Positions 43,927 through 52,066 of a DNA stretch of 64,000 nucleotides are shown piece after piece. The position numbers and the translations under genes are program-made. The DNA comes from RUG11237 sp050874665 (GTDB taxonomy: Bacteria > Bacillota > Clostridia > Lachnospirales > Lachnospiraceae): positions 1 through 64,000 of the forward strand of contig JBNMLC010000001.1 of the NCBI GenBank assembly GCA_050874665.1, written 5' to 3'. Under the pieces are notes generated by a model. It had not been told where the DNA came from and made no database searches. It saw only the letters and a program-made list of their open reading frames with translations. Each line of letters starts with the position of its first letter. Position 1 is the stretch's first letter.

Positions 43927-43970
43927 AAAAAGCTTGCAAAAATGGAGAAAATCCGTTTTGCAAGCTTTTT
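43927..43970. terminator. Bidirectional terminator
   Basis: AAAAAGCTTGCAAAA (43927-43941) pairs with TTTTGCAAGCTTTTT (43956-43970). T-runs exist on both strands, so it can serve the ATPase gene and the convergent amylase-like gene. Confidence 0.9.
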
Positions 43971-43985
43971 ATTCTTTATGCTAAA

Positions 43986-45605
43986 TTAGAAACTCTTAAT
44001 CCAGTTAATTAAAGAGTCATAGTGGTTATTGTTATAAACATCATTTCGCATCTGGTCAGTCACCGGGCCATTCTTTTCCATGCGGGCAATGATAGCGGCC
44101 TGTAAACCTGCGATTTTTCCTCTTTCAAAATCTTGGGAATCCAAAGCAGGCGCATCGGTAAGAGGTTTTGATTCTTGTACTATCGGTGCTGGTTCTATAG
44201 GTGCCACAGCGTCCGCAATATTTAATTGAATTGGTTCTGACACTGTTTTATGCTCTGTGTTTTCCGACAGCCAAATCTCGCCGGAATTAGCAGGAATGGT
44301 TACGGTAATGGTGCCGTTGTTAGCGGTTACCTTTTCGCCGCCTAAAGCACCGGTGAAGCCAGAAGCATTGCCGCAGGCTACAGTTAATGTGCAGGCGTTG
44401 TCATCATTATTCACCGTTATGATGGCACAGTCATCGCCCGTGTTTCTGGAAAAGGCATACTGACGATTTGTTAATACTAACTCCCGATAATCACCATAAG
44501 AAAGAGCCTTGCAGTTTTGGCGTGTGTGTCCTAAAGCTGCAATCAGCTTCGTGAAAGAGTTTGTAGTTACTGCATCTTTAAAATCATCTAGAGAAAGAGC
44601 AGGTCTTAAAGAAGCATCTGAAAATTGTTCCTTCTTTCCTTCCATACCAAATTCAGAACCATAATAAATAGATGGAACACCGGGTAAAGTGTATAACAGC
44701 ACATGCACTGGTGCGAAATGGGCTTTGTTATTTAATTTGGTATAAATACGTTCTACATCATGATTGTCCACAAAATTGTAAAGCTTAAGACCGTCCGGCT
44801 TGCTGCCGCCCATTTCGTAAAGACGTTTTACGGTATGAGCAATTTCAAAGTAATTGTGATCGTTATGGCCGGAATAGAGTGCTTTATGCAATTGATAATT
44901 CGTTACAGAATGCAAGGTGCCTTCATTGACCCAGCGACTGTAGTCACCGTGGATTACCTCGCCCATCAGCCAGAAGTCAGGCTTTACCTCGTTTGCAACC
45001 TGACGCAGTGCACTCATATATTCGAAATCCAGAACATCAGCAGCATCTAAACGAATACCGTCGATATCATACTCGCTTACCCAGAAGCGTATGACATCAC
45101 ATATGTAATCTCTGACGGCAGGATTTTTCTGGTTCAGTTTTACTAACAAATTATAGCCACCCCAGTTTTCATAAGAAAAGCCGTCATTATATTCTGTGTT
45201 TCCGCTAAAATTCACATTACAGTACCAGTCTTTATATTGAGAATGTTCTCTGTTTTTCTGAATGTCTTTAAAGGCAAAGAAATCTCTTCCTGTGTGGTTA
45301 AATACACCGTCTAAAATTACTTTGATACCTTGTTTGTGACATTCTGCCACATAATTTGTTAAATCGTTGTTATCTCCCAGACGAGAATCTAATTTTTTAT
45401 AATCCGTTGTTTCATAACCGTGTCCTACAGATTCAAACAGTGGTCCAATATAAAGGGCATTACAGCCGATTTCTTTTATGTGGGAAATCCAGGGAAGGAG
45501 AGAATTTAATCGATGTTCCACCTCTCCGTAATTATTTTCCTTTGGAGCATTTGCAAGTCCTAAAGGATAGATGTGATAAAATACTGCTTCGTCGTACCAA
45601 GCCAT
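43986..45605 (-). CDS. Intracellular GH13 alpha-glucanase
   Basis: The 539-aa protein has no signal peptide, so it acts in the cytoplasm. Catalytic GH13 motifs are present: VILDGVFNHTG (~98), nucleophile Asp in DGIRLDAAD (~188), acid/base Glu in LMGEVIHGD (~214) and Asp in FVDNHDVER (~281). A beta-sandwich domain follows, then a Pro/Ala linker and a tail of about 50 residues (DFERGKIAGLQAAIIARMEK region) that I do not recognise. It probably trims imported maltodextrins or glycogen, like cyclomaltodextrinase/maltogenic enzymes. RBS GGAGG supports the ATG. Confidence 0.9.
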   Translation of the reverse strand: MAWYDEAVFYHIYPLGLANAPKENNYGEVEHRLNSLLPWISHIKEIGCNALYIGPLFESVGHGYETTDYKKLDSRLGDNNDLTNYVAECHKQGIKVILDGVFNHTGRDFFAFKDIQKNREHSQYKDWYCNVNFSGNTEYNDGFSYENWGGYNLLVKLNQKNPAVRDYICDVIRFWVSEYDIDGIRLDAADVLDFEYMSALRQVANEVKPDFWLMGEVIHGDYSRWVNEGTLHSVTNYQLHKALYSGHNDHNYFEIAHTVKRLYEMGGSKPDGLKLYNFVDNHDVERIYTKLNNKAHFAPVHVLLYTLPGVPSIYYGSEFGMEGKKEQFSDASLRPALSLDDFKDAVTTNSFTKLIAALGHTRQNCKALSYGDYRELVLTNRQYAFSRNTGDDCAIITVNNDDNACTLTVACGNASGFTGALGGEKVTANNGTITVTIPANSGEIWLSENTEHKTVSEPIQLNIADAVAPIEPAPIVQESKPLTDAPALDSQDFERGKIAGLQAAIIARMEKNGPVTDQMRNDVYNNNHYDSLINWIKSF

Positions 45606-45642
45606 TTGTCTACCTCCATGAATGATTTATATAGTTTTCTAG

Positions 45643-45671
45643 ATTATAGCACGATTGTGTGAGGGTTACAA
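45643..45671 (-). promoter_or_regulatory. Promoter of the intracellular GH13 gene
   Basis: On the minus strand TTGTAA (45671-45666) and TATAAT (45648-45643) are spaced 17 bp. Confidence 0.7.
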
Positions 45672-45768
45672 TCGGACAAGAAAAATCTGTTGGTTGTGCC
45701 AGTTCCTATCAGAAATTGTTACAAAAAAGAGAAGTGATAAAAACTATCAATTTGTGTTAGTATAAGTG

Positions 45769-45777
45769 TGATATACT
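45769..45777 (+). promoter_or_regulatory. Extended -10 promoter
   Basis: TGA-TATACT, an extended -10 without a clear -35, lies 64 bp before the start of the membrane protein gene. Confidence 0.45.
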
Positions 45778-45840
45778 TAAATGGTTAGAAGTAACTAACT
45801 GTTGAAATGTACAAATTCGAGAAAGCGAGGAGATACAAAA

Positions 45841-46509
45841 ATGAATAAAAAACGGATAATTAGTTTGATATGCGGGTTACTGGGCTGTCTGTGCATGGGC
45901 GGCGGCGACTGGCTGATGATGTATGGAAATACAACATATCATGGAACGTTCATGTGGCTGACCGAGGGAACAGCAATGATTCCGGCATGGAGAAATTCAC
46001 TTGCAATGATACTTGCTTTTCCTGGGATTGTTCTTTATGGAATCGCATTATTTTCTTTGGAAAGTGATATTACAGGAGAAAAGGAATCCAAAATTTATCG
46101 GACATTGAATATTTATGGATTGACACCGTGGCTCTGCCTTCACCTGTTCTATATTTTGATTTTATATACATTTTCATGGATGAACGGAAACGGGTATGCA
46201 GATGCAGCACTTCCTGTATGTGAAGCTATGGTAAAACATTTTTCATGGCTTCCAAGTGTAAGTGAGTTATTTATGCTTCCGCCGTTTTTGTATTGGTTTT
46301 ACATACAAATCAAAGGAAAAACAGTTTTTCCAAAGGCAATGGCATTTACAAATATTCTTATTATTTATGGAATTATGTATGGGATTAAGAGCTGCCTTCC
46401 GGATACACCGTTTCGTCTTGGATTTACAAACGGACTGATGAGTGAAAGTATGTTTCTGTGGTTTGGAATTATGATTATCTGGAGTGCAAAAAAGAAGAAA
46501 AATAAATAG
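45841..46509 (+). CDS. Polytopic membrane protein (DUF6796-like)
   Basis: The 222-aa protein has about seven hydrophobic segments, the first with a Cys/Gly-rich stretch (ICGLLGCLCMGGGDWLMMYG). It resembles a family I remember as DUF6796, found in Lachnospiraceae without known function. I chose ATG 45841 because AGGAG lies 8 bp before it; a longer in-frame reading from 45802 has no RBS. The protein ends in a Lys-rich cytoplasmic tail. Confidence 0.7.
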   Translation: MNKKRIISLICGLLGCLCMGGGDWLMMYGNTTYHGTFMWLTEGTAMIPAWRNSLAMILAFPGIVLYGIALFSLESDITGEKESKIYRTLNIYGLTPWLCLHLFYILILYTFSWMNGNGYADAALPVCEAMVKHFSWLPSVSELFMLPPFLYWFYIQIKGKTVFPKAMAFTNILIIYGIMYGIKSCLPDTPFRLGFTNGLMSESMFLWFGIMIIWSAKKKKNK

Positions 46510-46546
46510 TATAAAATCAGGAATAAGCTAAAGAGGAAGGATTGTA

Positions 46547-46680
46547 ATGAAACGATTTCATGTAAAAGAGCATGGATTTTGCGGAATGATAACGAAAGCA
46601 GAGAAGCTGCATTTAGAAAGACAGCAGAGTGGATAAAGCAGCAGGAAAGATACAAGAATTACTATTATATGTTAGCATAA
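46547..46680 (+). pseudogene. Possible frameshifted small gene
   Basis: An ATG at 46547 follows AGAGGAAGG and reads MKRFHVKEHGFC before continuing to a stop at 46636 (29 residues). From about 46580 the next frame reads NDNESREAAFRKTAEWIKQQ and ends at TAA 46678-46680; this looks more protein-like. A single-base change near codon 12-14 would join both parts into a protein of about 44 residues. Either a decayed remnant or two unrelated reading frames. Confidence 0.35.
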
Positions 46681-46758
46681 ATTGTCCGATATAAATTATT
46701 ATAGACAGAGGGGTCAGATAGAAAACAGAGGGGCATTTTAGTGCAAGGGGGAAGAAGA

Positions 46759-48642
46759 ATGGTAATTCAGGCACAAATTTGCGGGATCGTATTAGTACTT
46801 GTGATTTTAACCTTATATTTTCTTCAGCGAAAGATAGATTTAAAAGCACAAAGATTATTTAAATTAAATCTGTTAGTGGTATTAGTATCTATTATATTAG
46901 ATGCAAACTCTATTCTTGTAATACAAAGGGCAGCAGGTGTGTATGGAATGCCTCAGCGTATTGCATGCAAAATATATTTAATGTCGCTGGTAATTGGAAC
47001 TCTTACATCATTTCTTTATTTGACGGTGGAGTTAGAAGATGTATTTAAAAGAATGGTGGAGATTAGGAGATGTGCTGTTGTATATGCATGTGTAGGGTGT
47101 CTGGCAATCGGAATCCTGCCGATTTCATTTCATCTGGATGAATTGAGTGTTTATACTTATGGGACAAGTGTATCTATAACATATTTCTTTGCCTTAAGCT
47201 TTATCATACTGAATATTGTGGTATTGATCGGAAAGAAAGGATATATTAATCCGAGAAGAAGAATGGCAGGTCTGGTTTGGATGGCCATCTGGATTGTAGC
47301 AGCAGTAGTTCAGCTCCTACATAATGAATTACTGCTTGTGGGGTATGCAAGTGCTATCGGTATGGGAATCCTTTTTATGCGTCTGGAAAATCCGGCAGGC
47401 TATCTGGACCGGAAAACAGGCTTGTTAAACCAACAGGCACTGCGTATGTATATGCAGCAAAACTATGCCAAAAATGGAAAGTTTTCCATGCTGGTTGTCA
47501 GTATGAATGAAGGAAGCTATGTGGGGAATACCTTTGGGGGCAATTGTTGGTCAAAAATTTTAGAGCTGGTCTCTAACTATTTAGATATGATGGAGCAGGC
47601 GATAGTTTTTAAAAATGAGGGCTGGGAATACACGCTCTTGTTTCGTGATGAGAGCAGCATGAAGGTTATTTCTGAACAAATACTAAAAAGATTTACAGCT
47701 CCCTGGAAGGTAGAGGGAGAGAGTATATATATTAAGGTACGTTTATTTCAGGTACCGGATTGTCTGGTGATTGAAGATATAGAAAAGCTCTTAGAAATCA
47801 CTCGTTTCTTTGTGAGCGAAGGGAAAAAGTATAGCAATCAGGTAATTATGAGTATGGATCAGGTGTGGGTGGAACAGACACAGAGAAATGTAAAAATAGG
47901 ACAGCAGATTATAGAAGCAATGGAAGAAAATCGCATTCAAGTCTTTTACCAGCCTATCTACTCAATTAAAAAGCAATGCTTTGTGTCTGCAGAGGCATTG
48001 GTAAGAATTAAAAAGAGAGATGGGTCTCTTATGATGCCGGCAGAGTTTATTCCTGTGGCAGAGAAGAATGGTTCTATTTTATTGCTAGGAGAGATTGTGT
48101 TTCGAAAGGTGTGTACACTTTTGAAGGAAGAACGGCTGAAGGAAAAAGGAATTCAGTATATAGAAATTAATCTTTCCGCAGTACAATGCGTTCAGGAAGA
48201 ACTGGCAGAACAATTTATTAAGATAATGAAGGAAACCGGTGTGGATCCGACGATGATTAATTTGGAAATAACGGAATCTGCGACGGTAAAGTCAAAAGAA
48301 ATATTGTTGCAGAATATAGAAAAACTGCAGGCACAAGGAGTTTCTTTTTCACTGGATGATTTTGGAACAGGATATTCTAATCTTAATTATATCTTAGAGT
48401 TGCCAGTTCAGATTATAAAATTTGACCGCAAAATGACAATGGCTTATTTTGAAAGCGACAAAGGTAAGATGATTATGGAGGCAGCCATTAGTATGATAAA
48501 GACAATGCAGATGCATACAGTGGCGGAAGGTGTGGAAGAAAAGGCACAATTAGATAAATTAAAACAGCTTAAAGTGGATTATATTCAAGGTTTTTATTTC
48601 TCAAAACCACTTCCGGAGAGTGAATTTCTGGCGTTGCTATAA
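46759..48642 (+). CDS. Membrane c-di-GMP phosphodiesterase (degenerate GGDEF-EAL)
   Basis: The 627-aa protein has about seven N-terminal hydrophobic segments, a sensor-like membrane region. A GGDEF-related domain starts at LDRKTGLLNQQAL (~212), but its signature site reads NEGWE, so it should not make c-di-GMP. The EAL domain looks active: EALVRI (~411), EINLSA, LEITES, DDFGTGYS (~531), KFDRK and EGVEE with QGF near the end. I start at ATG 46759 after GGGGGAAG; the GTG at 46741 precedes that RBS. It hydrolyses c-di-GMP, probably in response to a membrane signal. Confidence 0.9.
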   Translation: MVIQAQICGIVLVLVILTLYFLQRKIDLKAQRLFKLNLLVVLVSIILDANSILVIQRAAGVYGMPQRIACKIYLMSLVIGTLTSFLYLTVELEDVFKRMVEIRRCAVVYACVGCLAIGILPISFHLDELSVYTYGTSVSITYFFALSFIILNIVVLIGKKGYINPRRRMAGLVWMAIWIVAAVVQLLHNELLLVGYASAIGMGILFMRLENPAGYLDRKTGLLNQQALRMYMQQNYAKNGKFSMLVVSMNEGSYVGNTFGGNCWSKILELVSNYLDMMEQAIVFKNEGWEYTLLFRDESSMKVISEQILKRFTAPWKVEGESIYIKVRLFQVPDCLVIEDIEKLLEITRFFVSEGKKYSNQVIMSMDQVWVEQTQRNVKIGQQIIEAMEENRIQVFYQPIYSIKKQCFVSAEALVRIKKRDGSLMMPAEFIPVAEKNGSILLLGEIVFRKVCTLLKEERLKEKGIQYIEINLSAVQCVQEELAEQFIKIMKETGVDPTMINLEITESATVKSKEILLQNIEKLQAQGVSFSLDDFGTGYSNLNYILELPVQIIKFDRKMTMAYFESDKGKMIMEAAISMIKTMQMHTVAEGVEEKAQLDKLKQLKVDYIQGFYFSKPLPESEFLALL

Positions 48643-48716
48643 CAGCAGATGCATATGCAATCAGTCAAAAGTTGGAAGTTTACTCCAATGGGGTTTATAG
48701 TTTTTTAATAAAAACA

Positions 48717-48743
48717 TTAGCACTCACCTCTTGACAGTGCTAA
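48717..48743. promoter_or_regulatory. CIRCE operator (HrcA site) of clpB
   Basis: TTAGCACTC-N9-CAGTGCTAA differs from the perfect CIRCE TTAGCACTC-N9-GAGTGCTAA by one base. It overlaps the -35, so bound HrcA would block the polymerase. Confidence 0.88.
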
Positions 48744-48759
48744 CAACTGGTGCTATAGT
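48731..48759 (+). promoter_or_regulatory. Promoter of clpB
   Basis: TTGACA (48731-48736) and TATAGT (48754-48759) are spaced 17 bp. The -35 is inside the CIRCE element. Confidence 0.85.
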
Positions 48760-48830
48760 TGCAATTAGAAACGAATAAAACACATCAAAACGTAGCAAAA
48801 TACGTTAGAATCATGTCAGGAGGTATAGCA

Positions 48831-51419
48831 ATGAACATTAATAAATTTACACAAAAGTCCCTTGAGGCAGTAAACAATTGCGAAAAGCTGGCATATGAAT
48901 ATGGAAATCAGGAGCTTGAGCAGGAGCATTTATTGTACAGTCTTATAACTATGAATGATAGTTTGATTGGTAAGCTGATTGAGAAAATGGAAATTGACAG
49001 GGCACACTTTACCAATCGTGTAGAACAGGCACTGCAAAAAAGAGTAAAAGTGTCTGGTGGCAAGCTGTATGTGGGACAGAAATTAAATCAGGTTCTCATT
49101 AGTGCTGAAGATGAGGCAAAACAAATGGGGGATGAGTATGTTTCCGTGGAACATCTGTTCCTCTCCATGTTAAAATATCCCAATACAGAAGTGAAAGAAA
49201 TATTTAAAGAATACGGAATTACCAGAGAACGGTTTTTACAGGCATTATCTACCGTCAGAGGAAATCAAAGAGTAGTAAGCGACAATCCGGAGGCAACCTA
49301 TGATACTTTGAATAAATACGGTCAAGATTTAGTGGAACGTGCGAGAAAGCAGCAGATGGATCCGGTCATTGGCAGAGACACAGAGATTAGAAACGTGATT
49401 CGTATTCTTTCCAGAAAAACCAAAAATAATCCGGTATTAATAGGAGAACCCGGGGTAGGTAAAACTGCGGTTGCTGAGGGCATTGCACAGAGAATTGTTC
49501 ATGGCGATGTGCCGGAGGGATTAAAGGATAAAAAGATTTTTTCATTGGATATGGGTGCCTTGATTGCAGGTGCGAAATATCAGGGTGAATTTGAGGAGCG
49601 TTTGAAAGCTGTCTTAGACGAAGTGAAAAAAAGCAATGGAGAAATCATTTTGTTTATTGATGAACTTCACACAATTGTAGGTGCCGGAAAAACAAATGGT
49701 GCGTTAGATGCAGGAAATATGTTAAAGCCAATGCTTGCAAGAGGTGAGCTGCATTGTATCGGAGCGACTACATTAGATGAATATAGACAGTATATTGAAA
49801 AAGATCCTGCCTTAGAGCGGCGTTTCCAGCCGGTTATGGTGGATGAGCCAACGGTAGAAGATACCATTTCTATTTTGCGTGGTTTGAAGGAAAGATATGA
49901 AGTGTTTCATGGAGTAAAAATCACAGACAATGCACTTGTTTCGGCGGCAACTCTTTCGAACCGTTATATATCAGACCGTTTTCTGCCGGATAAGGCAATT
50001 GATTTGGTGGACGAAGCTTGTGCTTTGGTGAAAACAGAGTTAGATTCTATGCCAGCAGAACTAGATGAGCAAAACCGTAAAATTATGCAGTTGGAGATTG
50101 AAGAAACAGCACTGAAAAAGGAAAAAGATAACTTAAGTAAGGAACGTCTGGAAGAATTGCATTTAGAACTGGCAGAATTAAGGGAAGATTTTGCCGGAAA
50201 GAAAGCACAGTGGGATAATGAAAAATCCGCACTTGAAAAGGCAAGCAAAATCCGTGAGCGCATTGATGAAATCAATCGTGAAATAGAGGTCTGCTCTATC
50301 AAGGGTGATAATGAGCGTGTCGGTGAATTGATGTACGGAGAACTGCCAAAATTAAAGGCACAGTTAGAGGTAGAAGAAAAAAATATCAAAGAAAAAGACT
50401 TGCGTTTGGTTCATGAGTCTGTCAGTGATGAAGAAATTGCGAAAATCATTTCGAGATGGACGGGCATTCCGGTTGCAAAACTTACAGAAAGCGAAAAGAG
50501 TAAGACACTGCATCTAGATGAAGAACTGCACAAGCGTGTCATTGGGCAGGATGAAGGTGTTACAAAGGTTACGGAGGCAATTATCCGTTCGAAAGCAGGA
50601 ATCAAAGATCCAAGTAAACCGATAGGTTCGTTCTTATTCTTAGGACCTACCGGTGTAGGTAAGACGGAGCTTGCAAAATCTCTGGCGGCCAGCCTGTTTG
50701 ATGATGAAAATAATATGGTACGAATTGATATGAGTGAATATATGGAGAAGTATTCTGTTTCTCGTTTAATTGGAGCACCTCCAGGATATGTAGGATATGA
50801 AGAAGGTGGACAACTGACAGAAGCAGTCCGCAGAAAACCATATTCAGTAGTACTTTTTGATGAAGTGGAAAAGGCTCATCCGGATGTGTTTAATGTGCTG
50901 TTACAGGTATTAGATGACGGAAGAATTACCGATTCCCAGGGAAGAACGGTAGATTTTAAGAATACAATATTAATTATGACTTCCAACATCGGCTCTCAGT
51001 ATATTTTAGACGGCATTGAGGAAGATGGCACTATCAATGCTTCGGCAGAAAAGGCAGTTATGGAAGAATTGCGTGCACATTTCAGACCGGAATTTTTGAA
51101 TCGACTGGATGAAACGATTATGTTTAAGCCGTTGACCAAAAACAACATTGGTGGAATTATCAAACTATTGTTAGAAGATGTAAATAAGCGTCTGGCAGAT
51201 AAAGAAATTAGTATAGAATTATCACCAGAAGCAGAGCAATATGTAATTGACGGAGGTTATGATCCGGTGTACGGAGCAAGACCATTGAAACGTTTCCTGC
51301 AAAAGAGTGTGGAAACTTTGGCGGCAAAATGCATTCTTGGTGGAAATCTCAGTGCAGGAGATACCATTTATATGGAGGTGAAAGATGGGGCTCTGACTGC
51401 CGAAGTAAAAAAGAATTAG
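48831..51419 (+). CDS. clpB: ClpB disaggregase chaperone
   Basis: The 862-aa Hsp100 ATPase works with DnaK to dissolve protein aggregates. Domain order: Clp_N (~1-145), AAA-1 with Walker A GEPGVGKTA (~204), the coiled M-domain (~405-525) that marks ClpB rather than ClpC, and AAA-2 with GPTGVGKTE (~604). The C-terminal D2 domain follows. I start at ATG 48831, 8 bp after AGGAGG; a longer in-frame reading begins upstream inside the promoter. The CIRCE element indicates HrcA control and heat induction. Confidence 0.97.
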   Translation: MNINKFTQKSLEAVNNCEKLAYEYGNQELEQEHLLYSLITMNDSLIGKLIEKMEIDRAHFTNRVEQALQKRVKVSGGKLYVGQKLNQVLISAEDEAKQMGDEYVSVEHLFLSMLKYPNTEVKEIFKEYGITRERFLQALSTVRGNQRVVSDNPEATYDTLNKYGQDLVERARKQQMDPVIGRDTEIRNVIRILSRKTKNNPVLIGEPGVGKTAVAEGIAQRIVHGDVPEGLKDKKIFSLDMGALIAGAKYQGEFEERLKAVLDEVKKSNGEIILFIDELHTIVGAGKTNGALDAGNMLKPMLARGELHCIGATTLDEYRQYIEKDPALERRFQPVMVDEPTVEDTISILRGLKERYEVFHGVKITDNALVSAATLSNRYISDRFLPDKAIDLVDEACALVKTELDSMPAELDEQNRKIMQLEIEETALKKEKDNLSKERLEELHLELAELREDFAGKKAQWDNEKSALEKASKIRERIDEINREIEVCSIKGDNERVGELMYGELPKLKAQLEVEEKNIKEKDLRLVHESVSDEEIAKIISRWTGIPVAKLTESEKSKTLHLDEELHKRVIGQDEGVTKVTEAIIRSKAGIKDPSKPIGSFLFLGPTGVGKTELAKSLAASLFDDENNMVRIDMSEYMEKYSVSRLIGAPPGYVGYEEGGQLTEAVRRKPYSVVLFDEVEKAHPDVFNVLLQVLDDGRITDSQGRTVDFKNTILIMTSNIGSQYILDGIEEDGTINASAEKAVMEELRAHFRPEFLNRLDETIMFKPLTKNNIGGIIKLLLEDVNKRLADKEISIELSPEAEQYVIDGGYDPVYGARPLKRFLQKSVETLAAKCILGGNLSAGDTIYMEVKDGALTAEVKKN

Positions 51420-51448
51420 TTGAAAAGCTGGCTGTGATTGCTTATAAT
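51420..51448 (+). promoter_or_regulatory. Promoter of the Fur-family gene
   Basis: TTGAAA (51420-51425) and TATAAT (51443-51448) are spaced 17 bp, directly behind the clpB stop. Confidence 0.7.
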
Positions 51449-51479
51449 AAAGGCAGTGATAGTTAGGAGGAAAACTCAC

Positions 51480-51890
51480 ATGGCACGCAGTGATGGATAT
51501 AGAACAAAAGGAAGACAGTTGATGTTAAGCTATTTAGAGGAAACAAAGGAACGAACGGTATCTGTTGCAGAAATCCAGGCATTTATGCAGCAGCAGGGAA
51601 ATCCTGTAAATGTGTCTACGATTTATCGGAATTTAGACGCACTGGCAGCACAAGGGCAGGTAATGAAATTTGTTTCAGATAAAGGAGATAAGTCCACGTA
51701 TCGCTATGTTGAACCGGAGCACAATTGTCAGAAACATTTGCATATCCAATGTGTAAAGTGTGGAAAAGTGATTCATTTAGAGTGTAGCTTTATGGATACC
51801 ATAGAAGAACACATGTTAAAGGATCATGGCATATCACTGTTGTGTGAGAATTCAATCCTTTATGGGATATGTCAAGAGTGTAAGAAGTGA
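51480..51890 (+). CDS. Fur-family metalloregulator (likely Zur-like)
   Basis: The 136-aa protein has the Fur winged helix (NVSTIYRNLDALAAQG, ~40) and the metal-binding half HLHIQCVKCGKVIHLEC. The structural zinc site is CxxC (~94-97) and CQECKK at the C-terminus. The ATG at 51480 follows AGGAGG; a longer reading upstream lies in the promoter. Its position directly before a zinc/manganese importer argues for zinc sensing. PerR or Fur cannot be excluded by eye. Confidence 0.88.
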   Translation: MARSDGYRTKGRQLMLSYLEETKERTVSVAEIQAFMQQQGNPVNVSTIYRNLDALAAQGQVMKFVSDKGDKSTYRYVEPEHNCQKHLHIQCVKCGKVIHLECSFMDTIEEHMLKDHGISLLCENSILYGICQECKK

Positions 51891-51908
51891 TAAAGAGCGT
51901 TTATAGTA

Positions 51909-51953
51909 AAAAGTTTCCAAAGCAGAATTTGAACAGCTTTGGAGACTTTTTTT
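51909..51953 (+). terminator. Terminator of the Fur-family gene
   Basis: AAGTTTCCAAAGC pairs with GCTTTGGAGACTT (one G-U), followed by seven T. Confidence 0.88.
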
Positions 51954-51979
51954 CTTATGATAATCTTATAAGATATGCC

Positions 51980-52007
51980 TTGACATTTATATGAAAACAT
52001 ATATAAT
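51980..52007 (+). promoter_or_regulatory. Promoter of the metal importer, with internal palindrome
   Basis: TTGACA (51980-51985) and TATAAT (52002-52007) are spaced 16 bp. The spacer holds a perfect palindrome, TATATG-AAAA-CATATA (51988-52003). Confidence 0.75.
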
Positions 52008-52011
52008 TAAA

Positions 52012-52028
52012 ATGCAAATGAGTTGCAT
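52012..52028. promoter_or_regulatory. Candidate Fur/Zur operator
   Basis: ATGCAA-ATGAG-TTGCAT is a perfect 17-bp inverted repeat 4 bp behind the -10. Its TGCAA-N5-TTGCA form resembles operators of some Fur-superfamily proteins. The Fur-family gene next door is the likely source of the repressor. Confidence 0.6.
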
Positions 52029-52066
52029 ATTCGTGGCGAGAATCACAAACTAGGAGGAGCTCAAGA

